DNA of 64,000 nucleotides, from contig NZ_AGBF01000015.1 in assembly GCF_000225525.1 (NCBI RefSeq), positions 1 to 64,000 of the forward strand, written 5' to 3'. The translations under genes were made by a program, and so were the position numbers. Below, piece after piece: positions 8,321-17,270 of this stretch. Every line of letters begins with the position of its first letter. The first letter of the stretch is position 1. Under the pieces are notes generated by a model, which was not told the origin of the DNA, did no database searches, and saw only the letters and a program-made list of their open reading frames with translations. Origin of the DNA: Streptomyces zinciresistens K42 (GTDB taxonomy: Bacteria; Actinomycetota; Actinomycetes; Streptomycetales; Streptomycetaceae).

Positions 8321-9121
8321 ATGAGCGGTGTCATGAAGCGTATGGGGATGATCTTCCGCGCGAAGGCGAACAAGGCCCTTGACCGGGCCGAGGACCCGCG
8401 CGAGACCCTCGACTACTCGTATCAGAAGCAGCTTGAGCTGCTGCAGAAGGTGCGCCGCGGGGTGGCCGACGTGGCCACGTCCCGCAAGCGCCTGGAACTC
8501 CAGCTCAACCAGCTCCAGCAGCAGTCCTCGAAGCTGGAGGACCAGGGCCGCAAGGCGCTCGCGCTGGGCCGCGAGGACCTGGCCCGCGAGGCGCTCTCGC
8601 GCCGCGCCGCCCTCCAGCAGCAGGTGACGGACCTGGAGACACAGCACGCGACGCTCCAGGGTGAGGAGGAGAAGCTCACCCTCGCGGCCCAGCGCCTGCA
8701 GGCCAAGGTCGACGCCTTCCGCACCAAGAAGGAGACGATCAAGGCCACGTACACCGCGGCCCAGGCCCAGACCCGCATCGGCGAGGCGTTCTCCGGCATC
8801 TCCGAGGAGATGGGCGACGTCGGCCTCGCGATCCAGCGGGCCGAGGACAAGACCGCCCAGCTCCAGGCCCGCGCGGGAGCCATCGACGAACTGCTCGCCT
8901 CCGGCGCCCTGGACGACCAGTCCGGTATGCACAAGGACGACATCCAGGCCGAGCTGGACCGGCTCTCCGGTGGTACGGATGTAGAGCTGGAACTGCAGCG
9001 CATGAAGGCGGAGCTGGCGGGCGGCCCGTCGGCCGGCCAGCAGGCCATCGAGGGCGGTGAGCCCTCGCAGCAGCAGTCCCGGCAGCAGCCGCAGGACACC
9101 CCGCGCTTCGACAAGCAGTAG
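8321..9121 (+). CDS. pspA: PspA/IM30 family envelope-stress protein
   Basis: PspA/Vipp1 proteins bind stressed membranes as ESCRT-III-like oligomers. The 266-residue product begins MSGVMKRMGMIFRAKANKAL, an amphipathic membrane-binding helix, and is then almost entirely charged coiled coil to about residue 215, with the family blocks DPRETLDYSYQKQLELLQKV and GISEEMGDVGLAIQRAEDK. A Gln/Pro-rich tail closes it. The ATG at 8321 is preferred over an upstream ATG at 8243 because it has an AGAAGGGGGCG site and starts the conserved helix. pspAA follows after 33 bp. The 270-bp upstream gap should hold the promoter. Confidence 0.93.
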   Translation: MSGVMKRMGMIFRAKANKALDRAEDPRETLDYSYQKQLELLQKVRRGVADVATSRKRLELQLNQLQQQSSKLEDQGRKALALGREDLAREALSRRAALQQQVTDLETQHATLQGEEEKLTLAAQRLQAKVDAFRTKKETIKATYTAAQAQTRIGEAFSGISEEMGDVGLAIQRAEDKTAQLQARAGAIDELLASGALDDQSGMHKDDIQAELDRLSGGTDVELELQRMKAELAGGPSAGQQAIEGGEPSQQQSRQQPQDTPRFDKQ

Positions 9122-9154
9122 CCGAGGGCCGGGGCCCACGCCGAGGAGGCCGAG

Positions 9155-9442
9155 ATGGGCGACATGATCGTCCGGATCATGGGTGAGGGGCAGGTGAAGC
9201 TGTCCGACAGCCACCTGCCCGTGCTGAACAGGCTCGACGACGAACTCCTCGCGGAGATGGAGAACGGCGACGGCCCCGGCTTCCGCGGCACCCTCGCCGC
9301 CCTCCTCGCCAAGGTGCGCGAGCTGGGCGCCCCGCTGCCCGACGACTCCCTGGAACCGTCCGAGCTGATCCTGCCGTCCCCGGACGCGACCCTGGAGGAG
9401 GTCCGGGAACTGCTCAGCGACGACGGGCTGATCCCGGGCTGA
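9155..9442 (+). CDS. PspA-associated protein PspAA
   Basis: This 95-residue acidic protein (MGDMIVRIMGEGQVKLSDSH) matches the small PspAA domain that repeatedly accompanies PspA in actinobacteria and archaea. The N-terminal part should form a compact beta fold and the C-terminal part (TLEEVRELLSDDGLIPG) a helix. The molecular role is unknown; genomic association points to a PspA partner in membrane-stress response. It starts 33 bp after pspA with a GAGGAGGCCGAG ribosome-binding region, so the two form an operon. Confidence 0.88.
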   Translation: MGDMIVRIMGEGQVKLSDSHLPVLNRLDDELLAEMENGDGPGFRGTLAALLAKVRELGAPLPDDSLEPSELILPSPDATLEEVRELLSDDGLIPG

Positions 9443-9637
9443 ACGCGACGCCCCGGCCGCGGGACGGCACCGCCCCGGCCACGGACGCGAGTCCCTCCGG
9501 CCGCGGCACGGCAGGCGCCGTCCGCTGTTCGCAGGTGCCCGCCCGTGGGTGCGCCGGCCGTCGTACGGCGTCGGCGGCCCCGGCCGCGGGGCGGCGCGCG
9601 TTCCCGGCCCCGCGCCGACGCCGTACCGTACTCAGAC

Positions 9638-10858
9638 GTGAGCACCACCCTGCAACGCGCCCGGCACCACCTCAAGGCGCACCCCCTGGCACTGGACACG
9701 GCGCTGGCCGTCGGCGTCCTCGTCTGCATGGTCGCCGGCTCGTTCGTGGACCCGCACGGCGAGGACGGCGTGACGTGGGGGCTGCGCACCCCGGACGCCC
9801 TCAGCCTGGTGCTGATGACGCTCGGCGCCGCCGCCCTGGCCTTCCGCCGGCTCGCCCCCCTGAAGGTGCTGGCCCTCACCGGCACCGTCTCCCTGGCCGA
9901 GTTCGTCACCGGCGAACCGCGCGCCCCCGTCGCGATGTCGGCGGTCATCGCCCTGTACACCGTCGCCGCCACCACCGACCGCACCACCACCCTGCGCGTC
10001 GGGCTGCTCACCGTCACCGTGCTGACCGGCGCCGCGATGCTCGCCGGCCCCCTGCCCTGGTACGCCCAGGAGAACCTGGCCGTCCTCGCCTGGACCGGCA
10101 TCGGCGCCACGGCCGGCGACGCGGTCCGCAGCAGGCGCGCCTTCGTCGCCGCCATCCGCGAGCGCGCCGACCGCGCGGAGCGCACCCACGAGCAGGAGGC
10201 CCGCCGCCGCGTCGCCGAGGAGCGCCTGCGGATCGCCCGGGACCTGCACGACGTCGTCGCCCACCACATCGCCCTGGTCAACGTGCAGGCCGGCGTCGCC
10301 GCCCATGTCATGGACAAGCGCCCCGACCAGGCCAAGGAGGCCCTCGCCCACGTACGCGAGGCGGGCCGTTCGGCGCTGAACGAACTGCGCGCCACCGTCG
10401 GCCTGCTCCGCCAGTCCGGCGACCCCGAGGCGCCCACCGAACCCGCCCCCGGCCTCCACCGCCTCGACGAACTCGTCGGCACCTTCCACAGCGCCGGCCT
10501 GCCGGTCGAGGTCGCCCGCGCCGACCAGGACACCCCGCTCCCCGCCGCCGTGGACCTCGCCGCCTACCGGATCGTCCAGGAGGCCCTGACCAATGTGCGC
10601 AAGCACGCGGGCACCGCGGCAAGGGCCGAGGTCAGCGTCGTGCGGGTGGGCCCGAACATCGAGATCACCGTCCTGGACGACGGCTCCGGGGAGGACGCGG
10701 CGCTCGACGGCGGCGGCCACGGACTGGTCGGCATGCGCGAGCGGGTCACCGCGCTGAGCGGCACCCTCACCACCGGCCCCCGCTACGGCGGCGGCTTCCG
10801 CGTCCATGCGATCCTGCCGCTCAAGAGCGTTCCCCGCGCCGCCGGGGACGCCGTATGA
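9638..10858 (+). CDS. NarL-type sensor histidine kinase
   Basis: The 406-residue kinase has an N-terminal membrane unit of four to five helices (about residues 20-165). A HisKA_3 block follows (RLRIARDLHDVVAHHIALV), where His204 is the phosphoacceptor, and then a HATPase domain with the N-box EALTNVRKHAG and the G-box GHGLVGMRERV. The large membrane unit and lack of an extracytoplasmic loop suggest intramembrane sensing of envelope perturbation. The GTG at 9638 is chosen because upstream residues are Arg/Pro-rich noise. The response regulator starts 82 bp downstream. Its position after pspA-pspAA and before an RND pump suggests an envelope-stress circuit, which is inference. Confidence 0.92.
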   Translation: MSTTLQRARHHLKAHPLALDTALAVGVLVCMVAGSFVDPHGEDGVTWGLRTPDALSLVLMTLGAAALAFRRLAPLKVLALTGTVSLAEFVTGEPRAPVAMSAVIALYTVAATTDRTTTLRVGLLTVTVLTGAAMLAGPLPWYAQENLAVLAWTGIGATAGDAVRSRRAFVAAIRERADRAERTHEQEARRRVAEERLRIARDLHDVVAHHIALVNVQAGVAAHVMDKRPDQAKEALAHVREAGRSALNELRATVGLLRQSGDPEAPTEPAPGLHRLDELVGTFHSAGLPVEVARADQDTPLPAAVDLAAYRIVQEALTNVRKHAGTAARAEVSVVRVGPNIEITVLDDGSGEDAALDGGGHGLVGMRERVTALSGTLTTGPRYGGGFRVHAILPLKSVPRAAGDAV

Positions 10859-10940
10859 CCACGCCGGGGAACCCGGGCGGCCCCCGCGGCCGTTCCCACC
10901 TCACCGAGCCGTCCGCCCCGCGCTCCACCGAGGACCCCTC

Positions 10941-11621
10941 ATGACCATCCGCGTCCTGCTCGCCGACGACCAGGCCCTGCTGCGCAGCGCGTTCCGCGTG
11001 CTGGTCGACTCCGAGCCCGACATGGAGGTCGTGGGCGAGGCGTCCGACGGCGCCGAGGCGGTCCGCCTCGCCCGCCAGGAGCGCGCCGACGTCGTCCTCA
11101 TGGACATCCGCATGCCCGGCACCGACGGCCTCGCCGCCACCCGCATGATCAGCGCCGACCCCGCCCTCGCCCATGTGCGCGTGGTCATCCTGACCACCTT
11201 CGAGGTCGACGACTACGTGGTGCGCTCGCTGCACGCCGGGGCCTGCGGCTTCCTCGGCAAGGGCTCCGAACCCGACGAACTGCTCCACGCCATCAGGATC
11301 GCGGCCGGCGGCGAGGCCCTGCTGTCCCCGGCCGCCACCAAGGGTCTCATCGCCCGCTTCCTCGCCCAGGGCGGCAGCGGGGAGGACGCCGACCCGGCCC
11401 GCCCCGACCGGCTCGACGCCCTCACCGTCCGCGAACGCGAGGTCCTGGTGCAGGTCGCCCGCGGGTATTCCAACGACGAGATCGCCGAGCGGCTGGAGGT
11501 CAGCCCGCTCACCGTGAAGACCCACGTCAACCGGGCCATGTCCAAGCTCGGCGCCCGCGACCGCGCCCAACTCGTGGTCATCGCGTACGAGTCCGGGGTG
11601 GTACGTCCGAGGGTGGAGTGA
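10941..11621 (+). CDS. LuxR/NarL-type response regulator
   Basis: This 226-residue protein has a receiver domain (residues 2-120) with acidic pocket ADDQ, phosphoacceptor Asp55 (VVLMDIRMPG), the Thr of ILTTFEVDDYV and the Lys of FLGKGSEPDEL. A LuxR helix-turn-helix follows at about 160-220 (LTVREREVLVQVARGYSNDEIAERL). It is the obvious partner of the kinase just upstream. The RND transporter starts 174 bp downstream and is a plausible target. The ATG at 10941 lies where receiver homology starts. Confidence 0.94.
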   Translation: MTIRVLLADDQALLRSAFRVLVDSEPDMEVVGEASDGAEAVRLARQERADVVLMDIRMPGTDGLAATRMISADPALAHVRVVILTTFEVDDYVVRSLHAGACGFLGKGSEPDELLHAIRIAAGGEALLSPAATKGLIARFLAQGGSGEDADPARPDRLDALTVREREVLVQVARGYSNDEIAERLEVSPLTVKTHVNRAMSKLGARDRAQLVVIAYESGVVRPRVE

Positions 11622-11795
11622 GACCGCGGCGCGTACTGCGGCCGGAGTATGCGACGGATAAGGAAATGGACCTGGGGCCTAGGAAACGGGCCTCCGCCAT
11701 GGCCCAAGGTGTAAGGGCGGACGCCGACCCGGTTGCCACACGGGCCCTGCCCCGTCCGCCGCCCATTTCTGCCGCTCAGGGAGAGACCCTCACCC

Positions 11796-14700
11796 ATGTC
11801 CTGGCTGTCCAGATTCAGCCTCGCCCAGCGTGCCTTGATCGGCCTTGTCTCGATCATCGCGCTGGTCTTCGGGGCGATCGCGATACCCCAGCTCAAGCAG
11901 CAACTGCTGCCCACCATCGAACTGCCCATGGTGTCCGTGCTCGCCCCCTACCCGGGCGCCGCGCCCGACGTGGTGGAGAAGCAGGTCGTCCAGCCCATCG
12001 AGGACAACCTCCGGGCCGTCGACGCGATCACCGGCGTCACCTCCACGGCCAGCGAGGGCAACGCCCTGATCATGGCGTCCTTCGACTTCGGCACGGACTC
12101 CCAGCAGCTCGTCGCCGACGTCCAGCAGGCCGTCAACCGGGCGCGCGTGCAGCTCCCGGAAACCGTCGAACCGCAGGTCGTCGCCGGTTCCACGGACGAC
12201 ATCCCGACCGTCGTCCTCGCCGTCACCTCCGGCCAGGACCAGCAGGCCCTCTCCGCCCGGATCGACCGGACGCTGGTGCCGTCCCTCAAGGAGATCGACG
12301 GCGTCGGCCAGGTCACCGTCAGCGGCGTGCGCGACCTCCAGGTCACCGTCACGCCCGACGACACCGCGCTGGCCAAGGCCGGTCTGACCGCGGCCGACCT
12401 GTCCCGGGCCCTCCAGGCGGGCGGCGCCACCGTCCCGGCCGGCTCCTTCGACGAGGGCGGCAGCAACCGCACGGTCCAGGTCGGCGGCGGCTACACCTCG
12501 CTGCGGCAGATCCAGGACCTGATGGTCGCCGGACAGACACCCGGCAAGAAGGCGGCCCGCCTCGGGGACGTCGCCGAGGTCCGGCAGGAGCAGGCCGCGG
12601 CCGACTCCCTGACCCGCACCGGCGGCAAGCCGTCCCTCGCGGTCGAGGTCACCATGGACCGCGAGGGCAGCGCGGTCACCATCTCCGACGCCGTGCAGGA
12701 CAAGCTCAGCGGGCTGCGCGAGGACCTCGGCTCCGGCGCGACGCTCACCGTGGTCAGCGACCAGGGCCCGGCGGTCAAGCAGTCCATCGACGGCCTCACC
12801 ACCGAGGGCGCGCTCGGCCTGGTCTTCGCGGTCCTGGTCATCCTCGTGTTCCTCGCGTCGATCCGCTCGACGCTGGTCACCGCGGTCTCCATCCCGCTGT
12901 CGGTCGTCCTCGCCCTGATCGTCCTGTGGACGCGCGACCTCTCCCTCAACATGCTGACGCTCGGCGCGCTCACCATCGCCATCGGCCGGGTCGTCGACGA
13001 CTCGATCGTGGTCCTGGAGAACATCAAGCGCCATCTCGGCTACGGCGAGGAGCGCCACGACGCGATCCTCAAGGCGGTCCGCGAGGTCGCCGGGGCGGTG
13101 ACGTCGTCCACACTCACCACGGTCGCCGTCTTCCTGCCGATCGGCCTGGTCGGCGGCATGGTGGGCCAGCTGTTCGGCTCCTTCAGCCTGACGGTGACGG
13201 CGGCGCTGCTCGCCTCGCTCATCGTCTCGCTGACGGTCGTGCCGGTGCTGTCCTTCTGGTTCCTGCGCCCCCCGAAGGGCACCCCCGAGGACGCCGAGGA
13301 GGCCCGCCGCGCCGCCGAGGAGAAGGAGGCGAAGAGCAGGCTCCAGCGCCTCTACGTGCCCGTTCTGCGGTTCGCCACGCGGCGCAGGCTGACCAGCGTG
13401 CTGCTGGCCGCCGTGATCCTGCTCGGCACGTTCGGCATGGCCCCGCTGCTGAAGACGAACTTCTTCGACCAGGGCGAGCAGAAGGTCCTCAGCGTCAAGC
13501 AGGAGCTGGCACCCGGCACCAGCCTGACGGCCACGGACGAACAGGCCCGGCGCGTCGAGCGGCTGCTCGCCGGCACCGACGGTGTCAAGGACTACCAGGT
13601 CACCATCGGCTCGTCCGGCTTCATGGCGGCCTTCGGCGGCGGCACCGACACCAACCAGGCGTCGTACCAGGTGATGCTGGAGGACTCCGCGTCCTTCACG
13701 GACGTGCAGGACCGCATCAAGGCCGGGCTGAAGAAGCTCGACGGCATCGGCACCACCACGATCGCCGGCGGCGACGGATTCGGCTCCCAGGACCTCAGCG
13801 TCGTCGTGAAGGCGGCCGACAGCGAGGTGCTGCGCACCGCCGCCGAGCAGGTCCGCGGCGCGGTGGCGGGTCTGAACGACGTCTCCGACGTCACCAGCGA
13901 CCTCGCGCAGAGCGTGCCGCGGATCTCGGTGAAGGCCAACGACAAGGCGGCCGCGGCCGGCTTCGACCAGCAGACGCTCGGCATGGCGGTGGCCCAGGCC
14001 GTCCGCGGCAACACCGCGGCCAAGGCGATCCTCGGCGACACCGAGCGGGACGTCGTCATCAAGGCGGCCGAGCCGGCGAAGACCCTCAAGCAGCTGCGCG
14101 ACCTGGCCTTCGGCCCGGTGAAGCTCGGTGACATCGCCGACGTGAAGCTGGTGGACGGCCCGGTCTCCATGACCCGTATCGACGGCCAGCGCGCCGCCAC
14201 GATCACGGCGAAGCCGACCGGTGACAACACCGGCGCGGTCAGCGCCGACCTCCAGTCCAAGATCGACGCGCTGAAGCTCCCGGCGGGTGCGACGGCCGAG
14301 ATCGGCGGAGTCTCGCAGGACCAGGACGACGCGTTCGCCAGCCTGGGACTCGCGATGCTCGCGGCGATCGCGATCGTCTTCATGCTGCTGGTCGCGACCT
14401 TCCGCTCGCTGGTCCAGCCGCTGATCCTGCTCGTGTCGATCCCGTTCGCGGCGACCGGCGCGATCGGCCTCCTGCTGGCCACCGGCACCCCGATGGGCGT
14501 CCCGGCGATGATCGGCATGCTGATGCTGATCGGCATCGTGGTGACCAACGCGATCGTGCTGATCGACCTGATCAACCAGTACCGCTCGCAGGGGTACGGC
14601 GTCGTGGAGGCCGTCATCGAGGGCGGCCGGCACCGGCTGCGCCCGATCCTCATGACGGCACTGGCGACGATCTTCGCCCTGCTCCCGATGGCGCTCGGCG

Positions 14701-14930
14701 TCACCGGCGAGGGCGGCTTCATCGCCCAGCCGCTGGCCGTGGTCGTGATCGGCGGTCTGATCACCTCGACGCTGCTCACCCTGCTCCTGGTGCCGACGCT
14801 CTACTCGATGCTGGAACTCCGCAAGGAGCGCCGGGCCGAGAAGCGCGCGGCGAAGCGGGACGCGAAGGAGGGGCCGGCCGGGGAGTCCTCGGACACCTCG
14901 GCGGACGAGACGCACCCCGCCTCCGTCTGA
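11796..14930 (+). CDS. RND-superfamily (AcrB/HAE1-like) efflux transporter
   Basis: The 1044-residue protein has the duplicated RND layout: TM1 at about 12-30, a large extracytoplasmic domain to about 330, TM2-6 at about 335-500, a second large domain at about 555-850, and TM8-12 to about 1000. It carries the TM4 acidic pair (GRVVDDSIVVLENI) used for proton relay. RND pumps usually work with an outer-membrane channel in Gram-negatives; this high-GC Gram-positive homologue more likely moves a lipid or drug across the cytoplasmic membrane. The ATG at 11796 begins MSWLSRFSLAQRALIG just before TM1. A two-component system lies directly upstream and a strong terminator behind. Confidence 0.93.
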   Translation: MSWLSRFSLAQRALIGLVSIIALVFGAIAIPQLKQQLLPTIELPMVSVLAPYPGAAPDVVEKQVVQPIEDNLRAVDAITGVTSTASEGNALIMASFDFGTDSQQLVADVQQAVNRARVQLPETVEPQVVAGSTDDIPTVVLAVTSGQDQQALSARIDRTLVPSLKEIDGVGQVTVSGVRDLQVTVTPDDTALAKAGLTAADLSRALQAGGATVPAGSFDEGGSNRTVQVGGGYTSLRQIQDLMVAGQTPGKKAARLGDVAEVRQEQAAADSLTRTGGKPSLAVEVTMDREGSAVTISDAVQDKLSGLREDLGSGATLTVVSDQGPAVKQSIDGLTTEGALGLVFAVLVILVFLASIRSTLVTAVSIPLSVVLALIVLWTRDLSLNMLTLGALTIAIGRVVDDSIVVLENIKRHLGYGEERHDAILKAVREVAGAVTSSTLTTVAVFLPIGLVGGMVGQLFGSFSLTVTAALLASLIVSLTVVPVLSFWFLRPPKGTPEDAEEARRAAEEKEAKSRLQRLYVPVLRFATRRRLTSVLLAAVILLGTFGMAPLLKTNFFDQGEQKVLSVKQELAPGTSLTATDEQARRVERLLAGTDGVKDYQVTIGSSGFMAAFGGGTDTNQASYQVMLEDSASFTDVQDRIKAGLKKLDGIGTTTIAGGDGFGSQDLSVVVKAADSEVLRTAAEQVRGAVAGLNDVSDVTSDLAQSVPRISVKANDKAAAAGFDQQTLGMAVAQAVRGNTAAKAILGDTERDVVIKAAEPAKTLKQLRDLAFGPVKLGDIADVKLVDGPVSMTRIDGQRAATITAKPTGDNTGAVSADLQSKIDALKLPAGATAEIGGVSQDQDDAFASLGLAMLAAIAIVFMLLVATFRSLVQPLILLVSIPFAATGAIGLLLATGTPMGVPAMIGMLMLIGIVVTNAIVLIDLINQYRSQGYGVVEAVIEGGRHRLRPILMTALATIFALLPMALGVTGEGGFIAQPLAVVVIGGLITSTLLTLLLVPTLYSMLELRKERRAEKRAAKRDAKEGPAGESSDTSADETHPASV

Positions 14931-14941
14931 CCGCACACCCC

Positions 14942-14992
14942 GGCCCGGCCGGTTCCCGCACCGCGCCCAGCGGTGCGGGAACCGGCCGGGCC
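14942..14992 (+). terminator. Very strong intrinsic terminator (22-bp perfect stem)
   Basis: A perfect 22-bp inverted repeat (14942-14963 with 14971-14992) encloses the 7-nt loop CGCCCAG, 11 bp after the RND transporter stop codon. It is the longest perfect stem seen in this window. Confidence 0.9.
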
Positions 14993-15298
14993 CGTTGCGT
15001 CGTCAGCTGTCCTGGAGCCGCCGAGGGCTCGCGGGGAAAGGACACGGGGCGGGCCGCCGAGCAAGGCACCCCGCAGCCGGCCGGCGGGAACGGACCGCTC
15101 GACCGTCCCGGAGCCGGCGGCACGGGCGCCGTCCACCGGGGCGGAGCGCGCTCCGGGCGCGAGGCCGCCGTCAAGGGACCCGTTCACCCTCGACCCCGCC
15201 CGCCCCGACCGGAAGCCCGTGCCGGGGTGAGCGAAGGGGGTGAGTGAGCGCGGGCGCGGGCGCGCGCCGTGCCCTACGCAGTGGCCGCGCGCCGTGCC
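14993..15298. other. Intergenic stretch without a supported gene
   Basis: This gap between the RND terminator and the nadA stop codon has open frames in several phases, but none shows family similarity or a start with a ribosome binding site. It ends with one copy of an 18-bp direct repeat that recurs over the nadA stop codon. Confidence 0.6.
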
Positions 15299-15303
15299 CT
15301 ACG
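15261..15303. repeat. 18-bp direct repeat, period 25, covering the nadA stop codon
   Basis: CGCGCGCCGTGCCCTACG occurs at 15261-15278 and again at 15286-15303. The second copy contains the nadA stop codon (TAG on the minus strand at 15301-15299). It looks like a local duplication of the gene's 3' end. Confidence 0.75.
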
Positions 15304-16483
15304 GCAGCGCCAGCATCCGCTCCAGCGCGAGCTTCGCGAACGCCTCGGTCTCCTTGTCGACCTCGATCCGGTTGACCAGGGTGCCCTCGGCCAGGGACTC
15401 CAGGGTCCACACCAGGTGGGGCAGGTCGATGCGGTTCATGGTTGAGCAGAAGCAGACCGTCTTGTCGAGGAAGACGATCTCCTTGCCCTCCGGCGCGAAA
15501 CGGTTCGCCAGCCGGCGGACCAGGTTCAGCTCGGTGCCGACGGCCCACTTGGAGCCGGCCGGGGCGGCCTCCAGGGCCTTGATGATGTACTCCGTCGAGC
15601 CGACCTGGTCGGCGGCGGCCACGACCTCGTGCCGGCACTCCGGGTGGACCAGGACGTTGACCCCCGGGATGCGCGCGCGCACGTCGTTCACCGAGTCCAG
15701 GCTGAAGCGGCCGTGCACGGAGCAGTGGCCGCGCCACAGGATCATCTTCGCCGCGCGCAGCTCGTCGGCGCTCAGCCCGCCGTTCGGCTTGTGCGGGTTG
15801 TAGACGACGCAGTCGTCGAGGGACATCCCCATGTCCCGGACCGCGGTGTTGCGCCCGAGGTGCTGGTCGGGCAGGAACAGCACCTTCTCGCCCTGTTCGA
15901 AGGCCCAGTCCAGGGCTCGCCGGGCGTTGGACGAGGTGCAGATGGTGCCGCCGTGCCTGCCGGTGAACGCCTTGATGTCGGCCGACGAGTTCATGTACGA
16001 GACGGGCACGACCTGCTCGGCCACCCCGGCCTCGGTCAGCACGTCCCAGCACTCGGCGACCTGCTCGGCCGTCGCCATGTCCGCCATCGAGCAGCCGGCG
16101 GCGAGGTCGGGCAGGACGACCTTCTGGTCGTCGGAGGTCAGGATGTCCGCGGACTCGGCCATGAAGTGCACACCGCAGAACACGATGTACTCGGCCTCCG
16201 GGCGCGCGGCCGCGTCGCGGGCGAGCTTGAAGGAGTCACCGGTCACGTCCGCGAACTGGATGACCTCGTCGCGCTGGTAGTGGTGGCCGAGCACGAAGAC
16301 CCTGCTGCCCAGCTTCTCCTTGGCCGCGCGGGCGCGCTCGACCAGGTCCGGGTCGGACGGCGAGGGCAGGTCGCCGGGGCACTCGACGCCGCGCTCGCTC
16401 CTCGGGTCGGCCTCACGGCCGAGGAGCAGCAGGGCGAGGGGCGTCGGCTGTACGTCGAGCTCCTGGGTCTGGGCGGTGGTCAC
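15299..16483 (-). CDS. nadA: Quinolinate synthase NadA
   Basis: NadA condenses iminoaspartate and dihydroxyacetone phosphate to quinolinate, the NAD precursor, using a [4Fe-4S] cluster. The 394-residue product has the substrate block VFVLGHHYQRDEVIQFAD (residues 62-79). Candidate cluster cysteines are Cys103 (VFCGVHF), Cys283 (HPECRHEV) and one of Cys344/Cys346 (VCFCSTMN). The GTG at 16483 (VTTAQTQELDV) has an AAAGGGTG site 7 nt upstream and is preferred over the ATG at 16492. nadB and nadC are not beside it. An Fe-S assembly gene is divergent from it, which fits its cluster requirement. Confidence 0.95.
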   Translation of the reverse strand: MTTAQTQELDVQPTPLALLLLGREADPRSERGVECPGDLPSPSDPDLVERARAAKEKLGSRVFVLGHHYQRDEVIQFADVTGDSFKLARDAAARPEAEYIVFCGVHFMAESADILTSDDQKVVLPDLAAGCSMADMATAEQVAECWDVLTEAGVAEQVVPVSYMNSSADIKAFTGRHGGTICTSSNARRALDWAFEQGEKVLFLPDQHLGRNTAVRDMGMSLDDCVVYNPHKPNGGLSADELRAAKMILWRGHCSVHGRFSLDSVNDVRARIPGVNVLVHPECRHEVVAAADQVGSTEYIIKALEAAPAGSKWAVGTELNLVRRLANRFAPEGKEIVFLDKTVCFCSTMNRIDLPHLVWTLESLAEGTLVNRIEVDKETEAFAKLALERMLALP

Positions 16484-16574
16484 GACACGCACCCTTTCTG
16501 TTCTGCGGCTCGCCGGTCCCGGGGCACCGGGTCCGGCGGGTCAAGCGGGACACCTTCACCGACTTCTCGTCGGA

Positions 16575-16641
16575 TTGACGTTATCTATCATAACCGGTTC
16601 ACGTCACTTTGACGACGGCCATCGTGTCCATGTGACGTGAA
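16575..16641. promoter_or_regulatory. Divergent promoter region with inverted repeat TTCACGTCAC...GTGACGTGAA
   Basis: The 328-bp gap between nadA and the divergent Fe-S gene is noticeably AT-richer around 16575-16610. It contains a perfect 10-bp inverted repeat (16598-16607 and 16632-16641, 24-bp spacer) and a possible minus-strand -10 box TATGAT at 16592-16587 for nadA. The repeat could be an operator for an NAD- or Fe-S-responsive regulator. That is inference; it does not match a consensus I can name. Confidence 0.5.
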
Positions 16642-16811
16642 TCCCGTGGCGCCGGTCCGTCCACAGGGCGCTGTCCGCTCCGCCGGGCATGTGCGAGCAT
16701 GAAGAGGACGAGCACGAGATGAGGACAGCGCGCCCGGTCCGGAATGAATCCGCGGCCTCGCCGGTTGCACTCGTCGGCAAGCAGTCTCCGTACAACCCGG
16801 GAGAGATGTAG

Positions 16812-17168
16812 ATGTCCGTATCGGACGAGACCAGCACGGCCACCGACGGCATCGTCCTCAGTGAAGCCGCCGCGGCCAAGGTCAAGGCCCTGCTCGACCA
16901 GGAAGGCCGCGACGACCTGGCTCTTCGTGTGGCCGTTCAGCCCGGTGGCTGCTCCGGCCTGCGCTACCAGCTCTTCTTCGACGAGCGCTCGCTCGACGGC
17001 GACGTCGTGAAGGACTTCGGCGGCGTCAAGGTCGTCACCGACCGCATGAGCGCCCCGTACCTGGGCGGCGCGTCCATCGACTTCGTGGACACGATCGAGA
17101 AGCAGGGCTTCACGATCGACAACCCGAACGCGACGGGTTCCTGCGCCTGCGGCGACTCCTTCAACTGA
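16812..17168 (+). CDS. HesB/IscA-family iron-sulfur insertion protein (ErpA-like)
   Basis: A-type carriers receive Fe-S clusters from the SUF scaffold and pass them to apoproteins. The 118-residue protein has the three invariant cysteines: Cys47 (PGGCSGLRYQ), Cys111 and Cys113 (GSCACGDSF), and a short disordered N-terminus. A GGGAGA site lies 7 nt before the ATG. It is divergent from nadA, whose product needs a [4Fe-4S] cluster, and lies not far from a cysteine desulfurase fusion. The equivalent mycobacterial gene (Rv2204c, from memory) sits in the same relative position. Confidence 0.93.
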   Translation: MSVSDETSTATDGIVLSEAAAAKVKALLDQEGRDDLALRVAVQPGGCSGLRYQLFFDERSLDGDVVKDFGGVKVVTDRMSAPYLGGASIDFVDTIEKQGFTIDNPNATGSCACGDSFN

Positions 17169-17207
17169 GCTGCGGCGGAGCGCGCCGCCCGGCGCGGCCG
17201 GCACACC

Positions 17208-17247
17208 CGAAGGCGGCGGCCCCCTCCGACGGGGGCCGCCGCCTTCG
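17208..17247. terminator. Bidirectional terminator, 17-bp perfect stem
   Basis: A perfect 17-bp stem (17208-17224 with 17231-17247) and 6-nt loop TCCGAC lie between convergent genes. Confidence 0.9.
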
Positions 17248-17270
17248 CACGCGTACGGCGCCGACCGCGC

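Noticed and set aside
11790..14936. Minus-strand ORF of 1048 codons antisense to the RND transporter
   Set aside because: It is a mirror frame of a gene with extreme G/C third positions. Its translation is Arg/Gly/Asp/His-rich without domains, while the plus strand has clear RND motifs.
14801..15187. Minus-strand ORF of 128 codons between the RND gene and nadA
   Set aside because: It runs through the 22-bp terminator and into the RND gene, has no ribosome binding site and no recognisable motif.
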